This document shows positions 30,579 through 37,166 of a stretch of 37,166 bases of DNA, piece by piece. How positions within the stretch are numbered: position 1 is the first letter of the stretch; each line of letters opens with the position of its first letter. A program made the position numbers and the translations under genes. Below the pieces are notes generated by a model, which saw only the letters and a program-made list of their open reading frames with translations, was not told the DNA's origin and did no database searches. The stretch comes from CAZBKJ01 sp964492495. Lineage in GTDB: Bacteria > Patescibacteriota > Microgenomatia > UBA1400 > UBA12028. The stretch covers positions 1 through 37,166 of the forward strand of contig CAZBKJ010000010.1 in assembly GCA_964492495.1 (NCBI GenBank), in the 5' to 3' direction.

Positions 30579-31142
30579 TTAATTTTTATCGGTCTGCTCT
30601 TTTGTAAAAGGCATACCTAGTAATTCCAACATTTTCAATGATTCATCTCTGTCGTTTCCAGAATTTACTATTGTAATCTGTAATCCTGAAACTTTGTGTA
30701 CCATATCGTAGTTGATTTCAGGAAAAACGATCTGTTCTGTGACACCAAAGTTATAGTTTCCAGCTGCATCCATATGTGAGCGTCCAACACCTTGGAAGTC
30801 CTTCACACGAGGCAAAGCGACGCTGATTAACTTGTCCAAGAATTCCCACATGCGTGTTCCTCGCAGAGTCACACAAAGTCCGATTGGGTCACCTTGGCGG
30901 ATTTTAAATCCCGCAATGGATTTCTTCGCAGCTGTCACTTTTGCTTTTTGCCCAGTGATGATTGAGAGTTGTTGTGCCCAACTTTCAATAGCTTTGTTTG
31001 TATCTGCGGACTCTTTCTTTGAGACACCAACGTTCACCACAACTTTTTTTGGCTTCACAACAGACATAATGTTTGTTCTGCCAAACTCTTTTTGTAAAGC
31101 TGGGATCACTTGTTCTTGGTATTTTGTTTGTAATCGATTCAT
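30579..31142 (-). CDS. rplE: Ribosomal protein L5
   Basis: 187 residues: NIMSVVKPKKVVVNVGVS, the ITGQKAKVTAAKKSIAGFKIRQG segment around residue 70, and a C-terminal part with NYNFGVTEQIVFPEINYD and the GLQITIV strand. It binds 5S rRNA and contacts P-site tRNA. It lies 12 bases after rplX. Confidence 0.96.
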   Translation of the reverse strand: MNRLQTKYQEQVIPALQKEFGRTNIMSVVKPKKVVVNVGVSKKESADTNKAIESWAQQLSIITGQKAKVTAAKKSIAGFKIRQGDPIGLCVTLRGTRMWEFLDKLISVALPRVKDFQGVGRSHMDAAGNYNFGVTEQIVFPEINYDMVHKVSGLQITIVNSGNDRDESLKMLELLGMPFTKEQTDKN

Positions 31143-31154
31143 ACGTTCAAAAAA

Positions 31155-31460
31155 CTATTTGATTTCTACTCCTGTCTTCTTAAAAATTCTCACTTTTTTA
31201 TCTCCATCAATTTTGAATCCAACACGATCAATTTTTCCGGTATCTGGATTCATGATGGCGATCTTTGCAGTGTGTAGTGGTCGTTCTCGTCTGATCTTAT
31301 CACCACTGCGACCTTGAGTTGGCTTAATATGTTTGACATACATATTGACGCCTTCCACAAGTACCTTGTCTTCTTTAGGGAAGACTTTCGTTATCTTGCC
31401 GTGTTTGCCTTTATCTTTGCCGGCAGTCACTTGGACGTTGTCATTTACTTTAAATTTCAT
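31155..31460 (-). CDS. rplX: Ribosomal protein L24
   Basis: 101 residues with the KOW motif at the start (VQVTAGKDKGKHGKITKVFP), then VEGVNMYVKHIKP and the closing RVGFKIDGDKKVRIFKKTG. It starts assembly of the 50S subunit. Its start overlaps the rplN stop by 4 bases. Confidence 0.96.
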   Translation of the reverse strand: MKFKVNDNVQVTAGKDKGKHGKITKVFPKEDKVLVEGVNMYVKHIKPTQGRSGDKIRRERPLHTAKIAIMNPDTGKIDRVGFKIDGDKKVRIFKKTGVEIK

Positions 31461-31831
31461 AGTACCTCTTGAGCCAAGGACGCGATCTTATCAAATCCAA
31501 GCTCTTTAATTTCACGAGCCACAGGGCCGAAAATACGACTTCCTCGTGGTTGCTTTCCCTTAATACTGTCAATTACGACACAAGCATTGTCATCAAAGCG
31601 AATAAAGCTTCCATCGACTCTGCGGAACTCTTTACGAGTTCTCACAACAACTGCTTTGACCATTTCACCTTTTTTCACTTGTCCCTGCGTATTTGCATCA
31701 ACAACTGAAGCGGTGATAATATCTCCGATCGTTCCTTTGACGTGACGGGATCCTCCATGGATATGAATCACCCGAAGGCGTTTCGCTCCACAGTTATCTG
31801 CGCTAATAAGTACTGATCGTAATTGCACCAT
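31457..31831 (-). CDS. rplN: Ribosomal protein L14
   Basis: 124 residues: VQLRSVLISADNCGAKRLRVI, KKGEMVKAVVVRTRKEF, and SRIFGPVAREIKELGFDKIA. It lies at the subunit interface. It follows rpsQ by 20 bases and overlaps rplX. Confidence 0.97.
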   Translation of the reverse strand: MVQLRSVLISADNCGAKRLRVIHIHGGSRHVKGTIGDIITASVVDANTQGQVKKGEMVKAVVVRTRKEFRRVDGSFIRFDDNACVVIDSIKGKQPRGSRIFGPVAREIKELGFDKIASLAQEVL

Positions 31832-31851
31832 ATTTCAGACTCTCTTTATAT

Positions 31852-32220
31852 CTATTCTTTTTTTGCTTTTACCTTCTTTGTTTTCGTGGCTGTTTTCTTT
31901 TCAACTACTTTGGTTTCTTTTTCTTTTGTAACAACTTCAGGCTGTACTTCTTCTTTTGGTTCTAGTTTGACATCAGCAAGAACCGATGTTGATTTCTTTA
32001 CAATGTGATCAACTCGAAAGAATTTTGTTGCACTCAATGGTTTACACTCCACAATCATGACTTCGTCCCCGATTGAGAGTACTTCTTCGCTGTGACACGC
32101 AAAGATTTTTGAAAATCTGCGCTTCTTTAAGTACTTTGGATGCATCCACTCAGTAACGATCTCAACATGAGCTGTTTTTGTATTATTCACTTTTTTGACT
32201 GTTCCACTAAAATGTTTCAT
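31852..32220 (-). CDS. rpsQ: Ribosomal protein S17 with C-terminal tail
   Basis: 122 residues. The OB-fold core (1-80) has FSGTVKKVNNTKTAHVEI, then the HPKYLKKRRFSKIFACH segment and GDEVMIVECKPLSATKFF. About 40 residues of Lys/Glu/Val-rich low-complexity sequence follow, absent from typical S17 (about 84 residues). It lies 12 bases after rpmC. Confidence 0.94.
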   Translation of the reverse strand: MKHFSGTVKKVNNTKTAHVEIVTEWMHPKYLKKRRFSKIFACHSEEVLSIGDEVMIVECKPLSATKFFRVDHIVKKSTSVLADVKLEPKEEVQPEVVTKEKETKVVEKKTATKTKKVKAKKE

Positions 32221-32232
32221 AGTTCAATTTTT

Positions 32233-32439
32233 TTAGGCTACGATATTCTCTTTTTCAGTTATGATGGTTTTGACAGTTGCGATAGTATGCCTGAGGGTTG
32301 GAAGAACACGAATGTTCTTCAACTTTCCAACTCCAAAATGCATTTTTGAGACTGCATATTCTTTTTGCAAAGAAGCTACTTTCTCATTGAGTGCTGCGAT
32401 GTCGAGTTCTCGCAATGCTTTTTTATCGTTCAATTTCAT
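32233..32439 (-). CDS. rpmC: Ribosomal protein L29
   Basis: 68 residues forming the two-helix hairpin of L29: LRELDIAALNEKVASLQKEY, then GKLKNIRVLPTLRHTIATV. It surrounds the peptide exit tunnel, where it helps bind trigger factor and SRP. It starts 1 base after the rplP stop. Confidence 0.93.
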   Translation of the reverse strand: MKLNDKKALRELDIAALNEKVASLQKEYAVSKMHFGVGKLKNIRVLPTLRHTIATVKTIITEKENIVA

Positions 32440-32440
32440 A

Positions 32441-32848
32441 TTATTGTTTTCCCACGAATATTGTCTTCATTGGGATCTTGTGTGATGCTTTGCGCAGTGC
32501 TTCACGTGCTACATCTTCTTTCACGCCACCAATTTCAAATAAAATTCTTCCTGGCCTGATTACTGCGACGTATTCTTTAATGTCTCCTTTTCCTCCACCC
32601 ATTTTTACATTTCCTGGTTTCTGCGTAATTGGCTTATCTGGAAACACGCGAATCCACATCTTTCCCATACGTTTTGTGTGATGGGTGATTGTACGACGGG
32701 CAGCTTCAATCTGACGAGCCGTAAACCATCCGCATTCCAAAGCCTTCAATCCAAATTCACCAAAGTCCACATCGTGCGCACGTGAGGAAAGTCCTCGGCG
32801 TTTGCCCTTAAAACTTTTGCGGTATTTCATTTTCTTTGGCTGTAGCAT
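32441..32848 (-). CDS. rplP: Ribosomal protein L16
   Basis: 135 residues: KYRKSFKGKRRGLSSRAHD, FGLKALECGWFTARQIEAAR, IRVFPDKPITQKP and MGGGKGDIKEYVAVIRPG, all hallmark segments. It helps place A-site tRNA. The spacer before it (63 bases after rpsC) contains a hairpin. Confidence 0.97.
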   Translation of the reverse strand: MLQPKKMKYRKSFKGKRRGLSSRAHDVDFGEFGLKALECGWFTARQIEAARRTITHHTKRMGKMWIRVFPDKPITQKPGNVKMGGGKGDIKEYVAVIRPGRILFEIGGVKEDVAREALRKASHKIPMKTIFVGKQ

Positions 32849-32869
32849 AGTGTTCAGGATTAAGGGGTC

Positions 32870-32892
32870 AGAGGTCAGTTTTTCTTACCTCT
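32870..32892 (-). promoter_or_regulatory. Stem-loop between rpsC and rplP
   Basis: AGAGGT (32870-32875) and ACCTCT (32887-32892) pair, extended by a CT/AG pair after one mismatch, around a short loop. The arms consist of GAGGTAA/GAGGTCA-type short tandem repeats. No terminator U tract follows. Confidence 0.45.
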
Positions 32893-32911
32893 TACCTCTG
32901 TATTCTTGCCT

Positions 32912-33568
32912 CTAGTTTGTTTTTTCTCCAATATGAATCCAAACCTTTATACCAACATACCCTGATCTGGTTTTTGCTGGCATATGTGCGTAATCAATGT
33001 CTGCTCGAAGAGTCTGCGTTGGAACTGTTCCATCTACATACTTTTCTCGTCGTCCAATTTCAGCACCGTTGATACGTCCTGATAGTACAATCTTAATTCC
33101 TTTTGCTCCTGAGCCCATGGTTTTCTCAATTGCTTGAGAAACAGCTCGACGCTGTGGGTATCGTTTGATGAGCTGATCAGCAATACGCTCTGCAACCAAT
33201 TTTGCTGACAAGTCAGGTTTCTTCACTTCAACAATTTCATCGATCACGATCTTCATGGCTTTTTTGTCTTGCGGATCGATTTTGAGTAACTTTGTAATTT
33301 CATTTTTCAATTGATCGAGGTTTGCTCCGCCTCGTCCGATCACAACACCAGGTCGACTCACTAAGAATCGAAGTTTTAGCGCATTTACCGATCGTTCAAT
33401 TTCAATTTTCACCAGTCCAGCTGACTGCAGTTTCTTTGACAAGAATTTGCGCAGTTTTACGTCTTCGAGTAAGTATGTACTGTATCCACTTGGATTTGAG
33501 TACCAAAGTGAATCCCAAGTATAGAGATTTCCGAGACGATAGACATGTGGATTAACTTTCTGACCCAT
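32912..33568 (-). CDS. rpsC: Ribosomal protein S3
   Basis: 218 residues: starts MGQKVNPHVYRLG, KH type II domain with RPGVVIGRGGANLDQLKNEI, then GRINGAEIGRREKYVDGTVP and the end GVKVWI-type strand here YVGIKVWIHIGE. S3 lines the mRNA entry channel and contributes helicase activity. It lies 27 bases after rplV. Confidence 0.97.
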   Translation of the reverse strand: MGQKVNPHVYRLGNLYTWDSLWYSNPSGYSTYLLEDVKLRKFLSKKLQSAGLVKIEIERSVNALKLRFLVSRPGVVIGRGGANLDQLKNEITKLLKIDPQDKKAMKIVIDEIVEVKKPDLSAKLVAERIADQLIKRYPQRRAVSQAIEKTMGSGAKGIKIVLSGRINGAEIGRREKYVDGTVPTQTLRADIDYAHMPAKTRSGYVGIKVWIHIGEKTN

Positions 33569-33595
33569 GTTGTTTTGAGATTAGAAATACTATTT

Positions 33596-34111
33596 CTACT
33601 TACTCCCCTTTTTCGTATGTGTAACTTGTACTTTCTGTACTGCAACTGATTTTGGTTTTATTTCTCGTACCTGGATTTTTTCCTTCGATCCCGAATTGGT
33701 TGGTTTTACTTTTGGTTTTGCTGTTTTTGTGTCTTCTGCTTTACTTTCCTGTTTCACTTCTTCTTTTTGCAACGTTTCATCTATTGTTGCCAATGTAATT
33801 GATATGTGTGATGTTCTTTTCAAAATTGAGTGTGCCATTCCACGACTCACTGCTCGAAATCGCTTATAGTGAGGTCCTCGCAAAATGAGCATTTCTTCAA
33901 GTTTCAACTTATCTTCACTCAAGTTAAAGTTGTGACTCGCATTTGCAATTGCTTGATCCAAAGTCTCAAGAATTCTTCGTGCTGGCTCTTTGTTCATCTG
34001 TGACAACTGTAAACGCATCTTTGTAACAGGCAAATGCTTGACAGCCCGAGCTACATCTCGTAGCTTCTGTTGTCCACAGCGGACATGGGATTGTTTTGCA
34101 ATAATCATCAT
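33596..34111 (-). CDS. rplV: Ribosomal protein L22 with C-terminal tail
   Basis: 171 residues. The core (about 5-112) has RCGQQKLRDVARAVKHLPV, ILETLDQAIANASHNFNL, LRGPHYKRFRAVSRGMAH and KRTSHISITL. About 55 further residues are Lys/Glu/Thr/Val rich and outside the usual L22 (about 110). L22 lines the exit tunnel. The HYKRFRAVSRGMA segment replaces the more usual KRFRPRARGRA and is somewhat divergent. Confidence 0.94.
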   Translation of the reverse strand: MMIIAKQSHVRCGQQKLRDVARAVKHLPVTKMRLQLSQMNKEPARRILETLDQAIANASHNFNLSEDKLKLEEMLILRGPHYKRFRAVSRGMAHSILKRTSHISITLATIDETLQKEEVKQESKAEDTKTAKPKVKPTNSGSKEKIQVREIKPKSVAVQKVQVTHTKKGSK

Positions 34112-34116
34112 ATTCT

Positions 34117-34398
34117 TTATGTCTTGGTTAGTGTTCTCTTGACCATCTTGCCATGTCCATGGAAGGTGCGAGTTGGTGAGAACTCACCAAATCTGTGACC
34201 GACCATTGCTTCGTTGACAAAGACTTCAATAAATTTTCTTCCGTTATGAACCATAAATGTGTGGCCGACAAATTCTGGAGCAATTTGACTTGCGCGAGAC
34301 CAAGTTTTAATTGGCTCTTTCTTTCCAGCTTGTTGCTTGAGTACCTTTGCAACTAATCGATCGTCTATGTATGGTCCTTTTTTTGTGCTTCGTGACAT
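34117..34398 (-). CDS. rpsS: Ribosomal protein S19
   Basis: 93 residues: MSRSTKKGPYIDDRLVAKV, KTWSRASQIAPEFVGHTFMV, and GHRFGEFSPTRTFHGHGK. All typical S19 segments are present; it contacts S13 in the 30S head. It begins 4 bases after rplB. Confidence 0.97.
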   Translation of the reverse strand: MSRSTKKGPYIDDRLVAKVLKQQAGKKEPIKTWSRASQIAPEFVGHTFMVHNGRKFIEVFVNEAMVGHRFGEFSPTRTFHGHGKMVKRTLTKT

Positions 34399-34402
34399 AA
34401 AT

Positions 34403-35239
34403 TTACTTTACTCTTCGATCTCGAACGATCATTTTTTTACTATATTTTTTCTTATCGCGTGTTTTCTTTCCAAGTGCATGTTTGCCCCATGGAGTCTTTG
34501 GATATTTCAGTCCTACTCCAGATCGTCCTTCTCCTCCACCGTGTGGATGACTTCCTGGATGTTGTGCAGTTCCACGAACAGTTGGTCGAATACCCATGTG
34601 TCGCTTGCGACCTGCTTTTCCAAGACTCACAGTTTTCCACTCAACATTTCCGACTTGTCCGATTGTTGCTAGGCATGTAGCTCTGATCAAACGAAGTTCT
34701 TTTGAAGGAAGTTGTACTGTAACAAAATCTCCTTCTTTACTCTGAATCATCGCACTACTTCCGGCACTTCGAATGAGCTGTGCTCCTTTTCCTGCAGTCA
34801 ACTCAATATTATGAATTGGTGTTCCTACAGGGATACGTGAAAGAGGCATTGCATTTCCAAGAGAGATGTCTGCTTCCGGTCCACTCATGATTGTGCTACC
34901 TACTGCTAATCCATCTGGAGCCAATACATATCGTTTTTCACCATCTGCATAGTTAACCAATGCAATTCTGGCACTTCGCATCGGATCGTACTCAATGGTA
35001 ATAACTGTACCCGCGACGCCAAATTTGTCACGTTTAAAGTCAATAACACGGAGTTTTCGCTTGTTTCCACCACCACGATGGCGAACGGTAATTATACCAC
35101 TGTTGTTGCGTCCCTGCCTCTTGTAAACACCTTTGCGAAGCAGTGACTTTTCTGGACCTTTTTTACTCAGTCCAGACATGTCCACATCTTTTCGGTGACG
35201 TCGTCCTGCTGATGTTGGTTTTCGTACAATGATCGCCAT
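34403..35239 (-). CDS. rplB: Ribosomal protein L2
   Basis: 278 residues: GRNNSGIITVRHRGGGNKRK, GTVITIEYDPMRSARIALV, the SAGSSAMIQSKEGDFVTVQLPS segment, and the C-terminal HPHGGGEGRSGVGLKYPKTPW with the conserved His of the GGGEGR region that supports peptidyl transfer. Family-normal length. It lies 5 bases after rplW. Confidence 0.97.
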   Translation of the reverse strand: MAIIVRKPTSAGRRHRKDVDMSGLSKKGPEKSLLRKGVYKRQGRNNSGIITVRHRGGGNKRKLRVIDFKRDKFGVAGTVITIEYDPMRSARIALVNYADGEKRYVLAPDGLAVGSTIMSGPEADISLGNAMPLSRIPVGTPIHNIELTAGKGAQLIRSAGSSAMIQSKEGDFVTVQLPSKELRLIRATCLATIGQVGNVEWKTVSLGKAGRKRHMGIRPTVRGTAQHPGSHPHGGGEGRSGVGLKYPKTPWGKHALGKKTRDKKKYSKKMIVRDRRVK

Positions 35240-35244
35240 AGACT

Positions 35245-35538
35245 TTAGTTATTCTTAATCTCAAATACTTCAATGGTTTGATCCTTTGGGATTCGAACCA
35301 TCGCTTTTTTTCGACCCGTTGTTACATTTTTCACTCTTTTTTTGCCGGTTCGCTTTACTTTTCCTGCAACTTTTGAAGTTTGTACAGAAAGTACTTTCAC
35401 TCCAAATGTTTGTTCTACTGCTTCTTTAATCTGACCTTTTGTCGCAAGCATTTCCACCTCAAAGGTATAGACCTTATCAGCAGCAAGTGCGTAGGTTTTT
35501 TCAGTAATTAATGGTTTTTTCAAAATAAACGTATTCAT
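35245..35538 (-). CDS. rplW: Ribosomal protein L23
   Basis: 97 residues: ILKKPLITEKTYALAADKVY, VEQTFGVKVLSVQTSKVAGK, then a basic loop KVKRTGKKRVKNVTTGRKKA. It sits at the exit-tunnel opening and docks chaperones and SRP. It lies 13 bases after rplD. Confidence 0.96.
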   Translation of the reverse strand: MNTFILKKPLITEKTYALAADKVYTFEVEMLATKGQIKEAVEQTFGVKVLSVQTSKVAGKVKRTGKKRVKNVTTGRKKAMVRIPKDQTIEVFEIKNN

Positions 35539-35551
35539 ACGGAGCGATCAG

Positions 35552-36304
35552 TTATTCAGTTGATCCTTTCGACTTTGCTGGTTTCTTTACGGTCTTTTTT
35601 TCAGCAACGACTTTCTTTACTGTAACTTTCTTTTCTTTTTTTGGTGCTGGTACTGATTCGACCTCTTGCGTGACTTCTCTCTCCTGAGAGAACTTCTTTT
35701 GAAAATTTTCTACTGCTTCAGGTGTCAACAATACTTTATGTGCACGTGCAACATAGTATGTTGTCAGAGAGTCTGCTGGACACACGAATACGTTTCCAAG
35801 GTTTGCGACAGCTCTGTGTAGTGTCTCATTTGTACTTCCTGTAACAATCAAGATTGCTTTTTTCTTTGATTCAAGTGTCGACAACAAATCAACAATCTCA
35901 CTGGTCTTTCCAGTTACCTTATCAAAACCATCAACAATCATGACCTTTCCCTCTTGTGCTTGCATAGCAAGCACAGTCTCGAGAGCTCTCTTGCGCATTG
36001 TTTTACTCATCGAAAGTTTCCAGTTTGCAATTCCATGTGGTCCGTGTGCAACTCCACCTCCAACAAAAAGTGGAGCAGATTGAGCACCGTGACGAGCTCG
36101 ACCAGTTCCTTTTTGTTTGTACCATTTACTCTTTGTCAAATTAATTTCTGCACGAGTCTTCGTTTTTGCAGTTCCGGCTCGCTGGTTTGCAAGATACACA
36201 CGTACGGCTTGAGCCACAATTGATTTGTGAGCTGGGTTATCAAACAGAGAAATATCAGTTTCTGCTGTTTTTTTACCGGTAAGTGTATAGGTTGCTAATT
36301 TCAT
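35552..36304 (-). CDS. rplD: Ribosomal protein L4 with C-terminal tail
   Basis: 250 residues. The core includes ANQRAGTAKTKTRAEI, WYKQKGTGRARHGAQSAPLF, GGGVAHGPHG and MRKRALETVLAMQAQEGK. About 45 residues of Lys/Val/Glu-rich tail follow the core. L4 lines the exit tunnel; in E. coli it also represses its own operon, which is relevant to the attenuator-like leader before L3. It lies 6 bases after rplC. Confidence 0.95.
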   Translation of the reverse strand: MKLATYTLTGKKTAETDISLFDNPAHKSIVAQAVRVYLANQRAGTAKTKTRAEINLTKSKWYKQKGTGRARHGAQSAPLFVGGGVAHGPHGIANWKLSMSKTMRKRALETVLAMQAQEGKVMIVDGFDKVTGKTSEIVDLLSTLESKKKAILIVTGSTNETLHRAVANLGNVFVCPADSLTTYYVARAHKVLLTPEAVENFQKKFSQEREVTQEVESVPAPKKEKKVTVKKVVAEKKTVKKPAKSKGSTE

Positions 36305-36310
36305 ACTGTA

Positions 36311-37069
36311 TTATTTCGTGTTTTCGCTTTCGGTAGATACTTCAGGTGAGTTTTCAGTGACAACTTCGGTTTCGACAGCAGGTGCTTCTGTTTCAGCTGG
36401 TTGGGCTTCAGTAACAGCGGTCTTTTTTTCAAGTAATCCTTCGAATTCTTTTGATTCTACTTTGGTAATGGTCACAATGCTGTTCATGGCTCCAGGGATA
36501 AGTCCTTTTACCCAAATTTGATTTCCATCAATGCCAACGATCTGTAAACCTTCAACAGTGACTTGTTCGTTTCCTGCTCGACCTGCCATGCGTTTGTTCT
36601 TATAGACACGTCCTGGGGTTGTACCAGCACCGATAGATCCTGGTGCGCGTTCGCGATCAGCTTGTCCGTGCGTACGAGGTCCACCCTTAAATCCATGACG
36701 CTTCACAACACCGGTAAATCCAGACCCTTTACTTGTTCCTGTTACCTTCACAACATCTCCTAAAGAGAAAACTTGAGAGGGTGTAAGAACACTTCCAGCC
36801 TGAATCTGCATATCTTCGCCATCAGCTCGTACTTCACGAACAGTAGAAAACCCTACAGAAATGCCAACTTTTTCAAGTTGGCTTCGTTGAGGCTTATGCA
36901 TGTTTTTCAGTTTTTTCTTTCCACTTCCAACAAGGATTCGTCCATCTTGGGTTGCTTTTCCAAGTACGGTACAGTCATCAGCAAAAAGCACTGTAACAGG
37001 AATACGAACCCCGGATTTTGTCCAGGCTTGCATCATGTGTCGTTTGGTAGCTAAAAGCTGATGAATCAT
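36311..37069 (-). CDS. rplC: Ribosomal protein L3 with acidic C-terminal tail
   Basis: 252 residues. L3 hallmarks: KSGVRIPVTVLFADDCTV, GDVVKVTGTSKGSGFTGVVK, the FKGGPRTHG loop, RAPGSIGAGTTPGRVYKNKR and MAGRAGNEQVTV. About 40 residues rich in Glu, Thr and Val follow. I chose ATG 37069 (MIHQLLATK); a start at 37099 would lie inside the hairpin leader, and internal Met codons about 12 residues further in are also possible. It is the first ribosomal gene of the window on this strand. Confidence 0.95.
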   Translation of the reverse strand: MIHQLLATKRHMMQAWTKSGVRIPVTVLFADDCTVLGKATQDGRILVGSGKKKLKNMHKPQRSQLEKVGISVGFSTVREVRADGEDMQIQAGSVLTPSQVFSLGDVVKVTGTSKGSGFTGVVKRHGFKGGPRTHGQADRERAPGSIGAGTTPGRVYKNKRMAGRAGNEQVTVEGLQIVGIDGNQIWVKGLIPGAMNSIVTITKVESKEFEGLLEKKTAVTEAQPAETEAPAVETEVVTENSPEVSTESENTK

Positions 37070-37085
37070 AAATCTAGTTCTTTTC

Positions 37086-37113
37086 AAAAAAAAATCCACC
37101 TACAAAGGCGGAT
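37086..37113 (-). terminator. Intrinsic terminator hairpin directly before rplC (attenuator)
   Basis: On the minus strand ATCCGCC (37107-37113) pairs with GGTGGAT (37094-37100), six Watson-Crick pairs and one G-U, around a 6-base loop, followed by a run of nine T (37086-37094). The run ends only 16 bases before the L3 start codon, so it lies in the leader of the L3 message. Confidence 0.75.
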
Positions 37114-37130
37114 AATCCGTTTCCCTTTGT
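37102..37130 (-). promoter_or_regulatory. Antiterminator stem competing with the rplC-leader terminator
   Basis: On the minus strand ACAAAGG (37124-37130) is fully complementary to CCTTTGT (37102-37108); inside it CGGA (37116-37119) pairs with TCCG (37109-37112) around a 3-base loop, with a GAAA bulge on one side. Forming it occupies the 5' arm of the terminator hairpin (37107-37113), so the two structures exclude each other. Confidence 0.6.
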
Positions 37131-37166
37131 GTATCTACTTCCCGTATGCAGGGATGATATACATCA

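Overview
The window looks like a piece of a small bacterial genome from the Candidate Phyla Radiation (Patescibacteria). About half of it (18.5-37.1 kb, minus strand) is one long run of ribosomal and transcription/translation genes in the order L3-L4-L23-L2-S19-L22-S3-L16-L29-S17-L14-L24-L5-S14-S8-L6-L18-(orphan)-S5-L15-SecY-(orphan)-Adk-Map / IF-1-L36-S13-S11-S4-RpoA-L17-L13-S9. L30 (rpmD), normally between S5 and L15, is absent, which is a known trait of this radiation. Also in keeping with it are a short adenylate kinase, a Zn-free S4, long Lys/Glu-rich tails on many ribosomal proteins and an archaeal-style CoA pathway protein. UGA is used as an ordinary stop (for example in L6, S8 and the Nudix gene), so the Gly-UGA code of Absconditabacteria/Gracilibacteria does not apply. 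I cannot place the lineage more finely.

Layout. 1-23: 5' end of a tRNA (minus). 131-1460 (+): a fusion of archaeal/eukaryotic-type phosphopantetheine adenylyltransferase with archaeal GTP-dependent dephospho-CoA kinase, then a four-helix holin-like membrane protein. 1465-2061 (-): a membrane-anchored His-rich protein. 2117-3154 (+): a two-dinucleotide-fold flavoprotein. 3132-4072 (-): two overlapping small phosphatase genes. 4111-5685 (-): RNase Y. 5915-7528 (-): recA-recX.

7.7-16.2 kb is an island framed by two proline tRNA genes in opposite orientation (GGG, plus strand; UGG, minus strand). Both carry copies of the same terminator-containing module and of a 38-bp double-palindrome cassette, giving an inverted repeat of roughly 0.25 kb. 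Inside are one unknown plus-strand gene and a minus-strand operon running from a DNA polymerase III delta-like gene into sugar-phosphate genes: phosphomannomutase/phosphoglucomutase, an NDP-sugar pyrophosphorylase broken by an in-frame UGA, a HAD phosphatase, a bifunctional phosphoglucose/phosphomannose isomerase and a type I mannose-6-phosphate isomerase. Together these would interconvert glucose-, fructose- and mannose-phosphates and make an activated sugar for surface glycans.

16.2-18.5 kb: Nudix hydrolase between tRNA-Pro(UGG) and tRNA-Leu(UAA) on the minus strand, then a ComM/YifB AAA+ gene on the plus strand that converges on surE with a 4-base overlap.

The most unusual features are: (i) the CoaD-dephospho-CoA kinase fusion; (ii) a terminator/antiterminator pair with mutually exclusive pairing just upstream of L3; (iii) a strong promoter followed at once by a terminator-like hairpin before IF-1; (iv) a hairpin in the eight longest spacers I found between ribosomal-cluster genes; (v) two unrecognised genes embedded in the ribosomal operon; (vi) the tRNA-Pro/palindrome inverted repeats around the sugar island; and (vii) the UGA-split nucleotidyltransferase.
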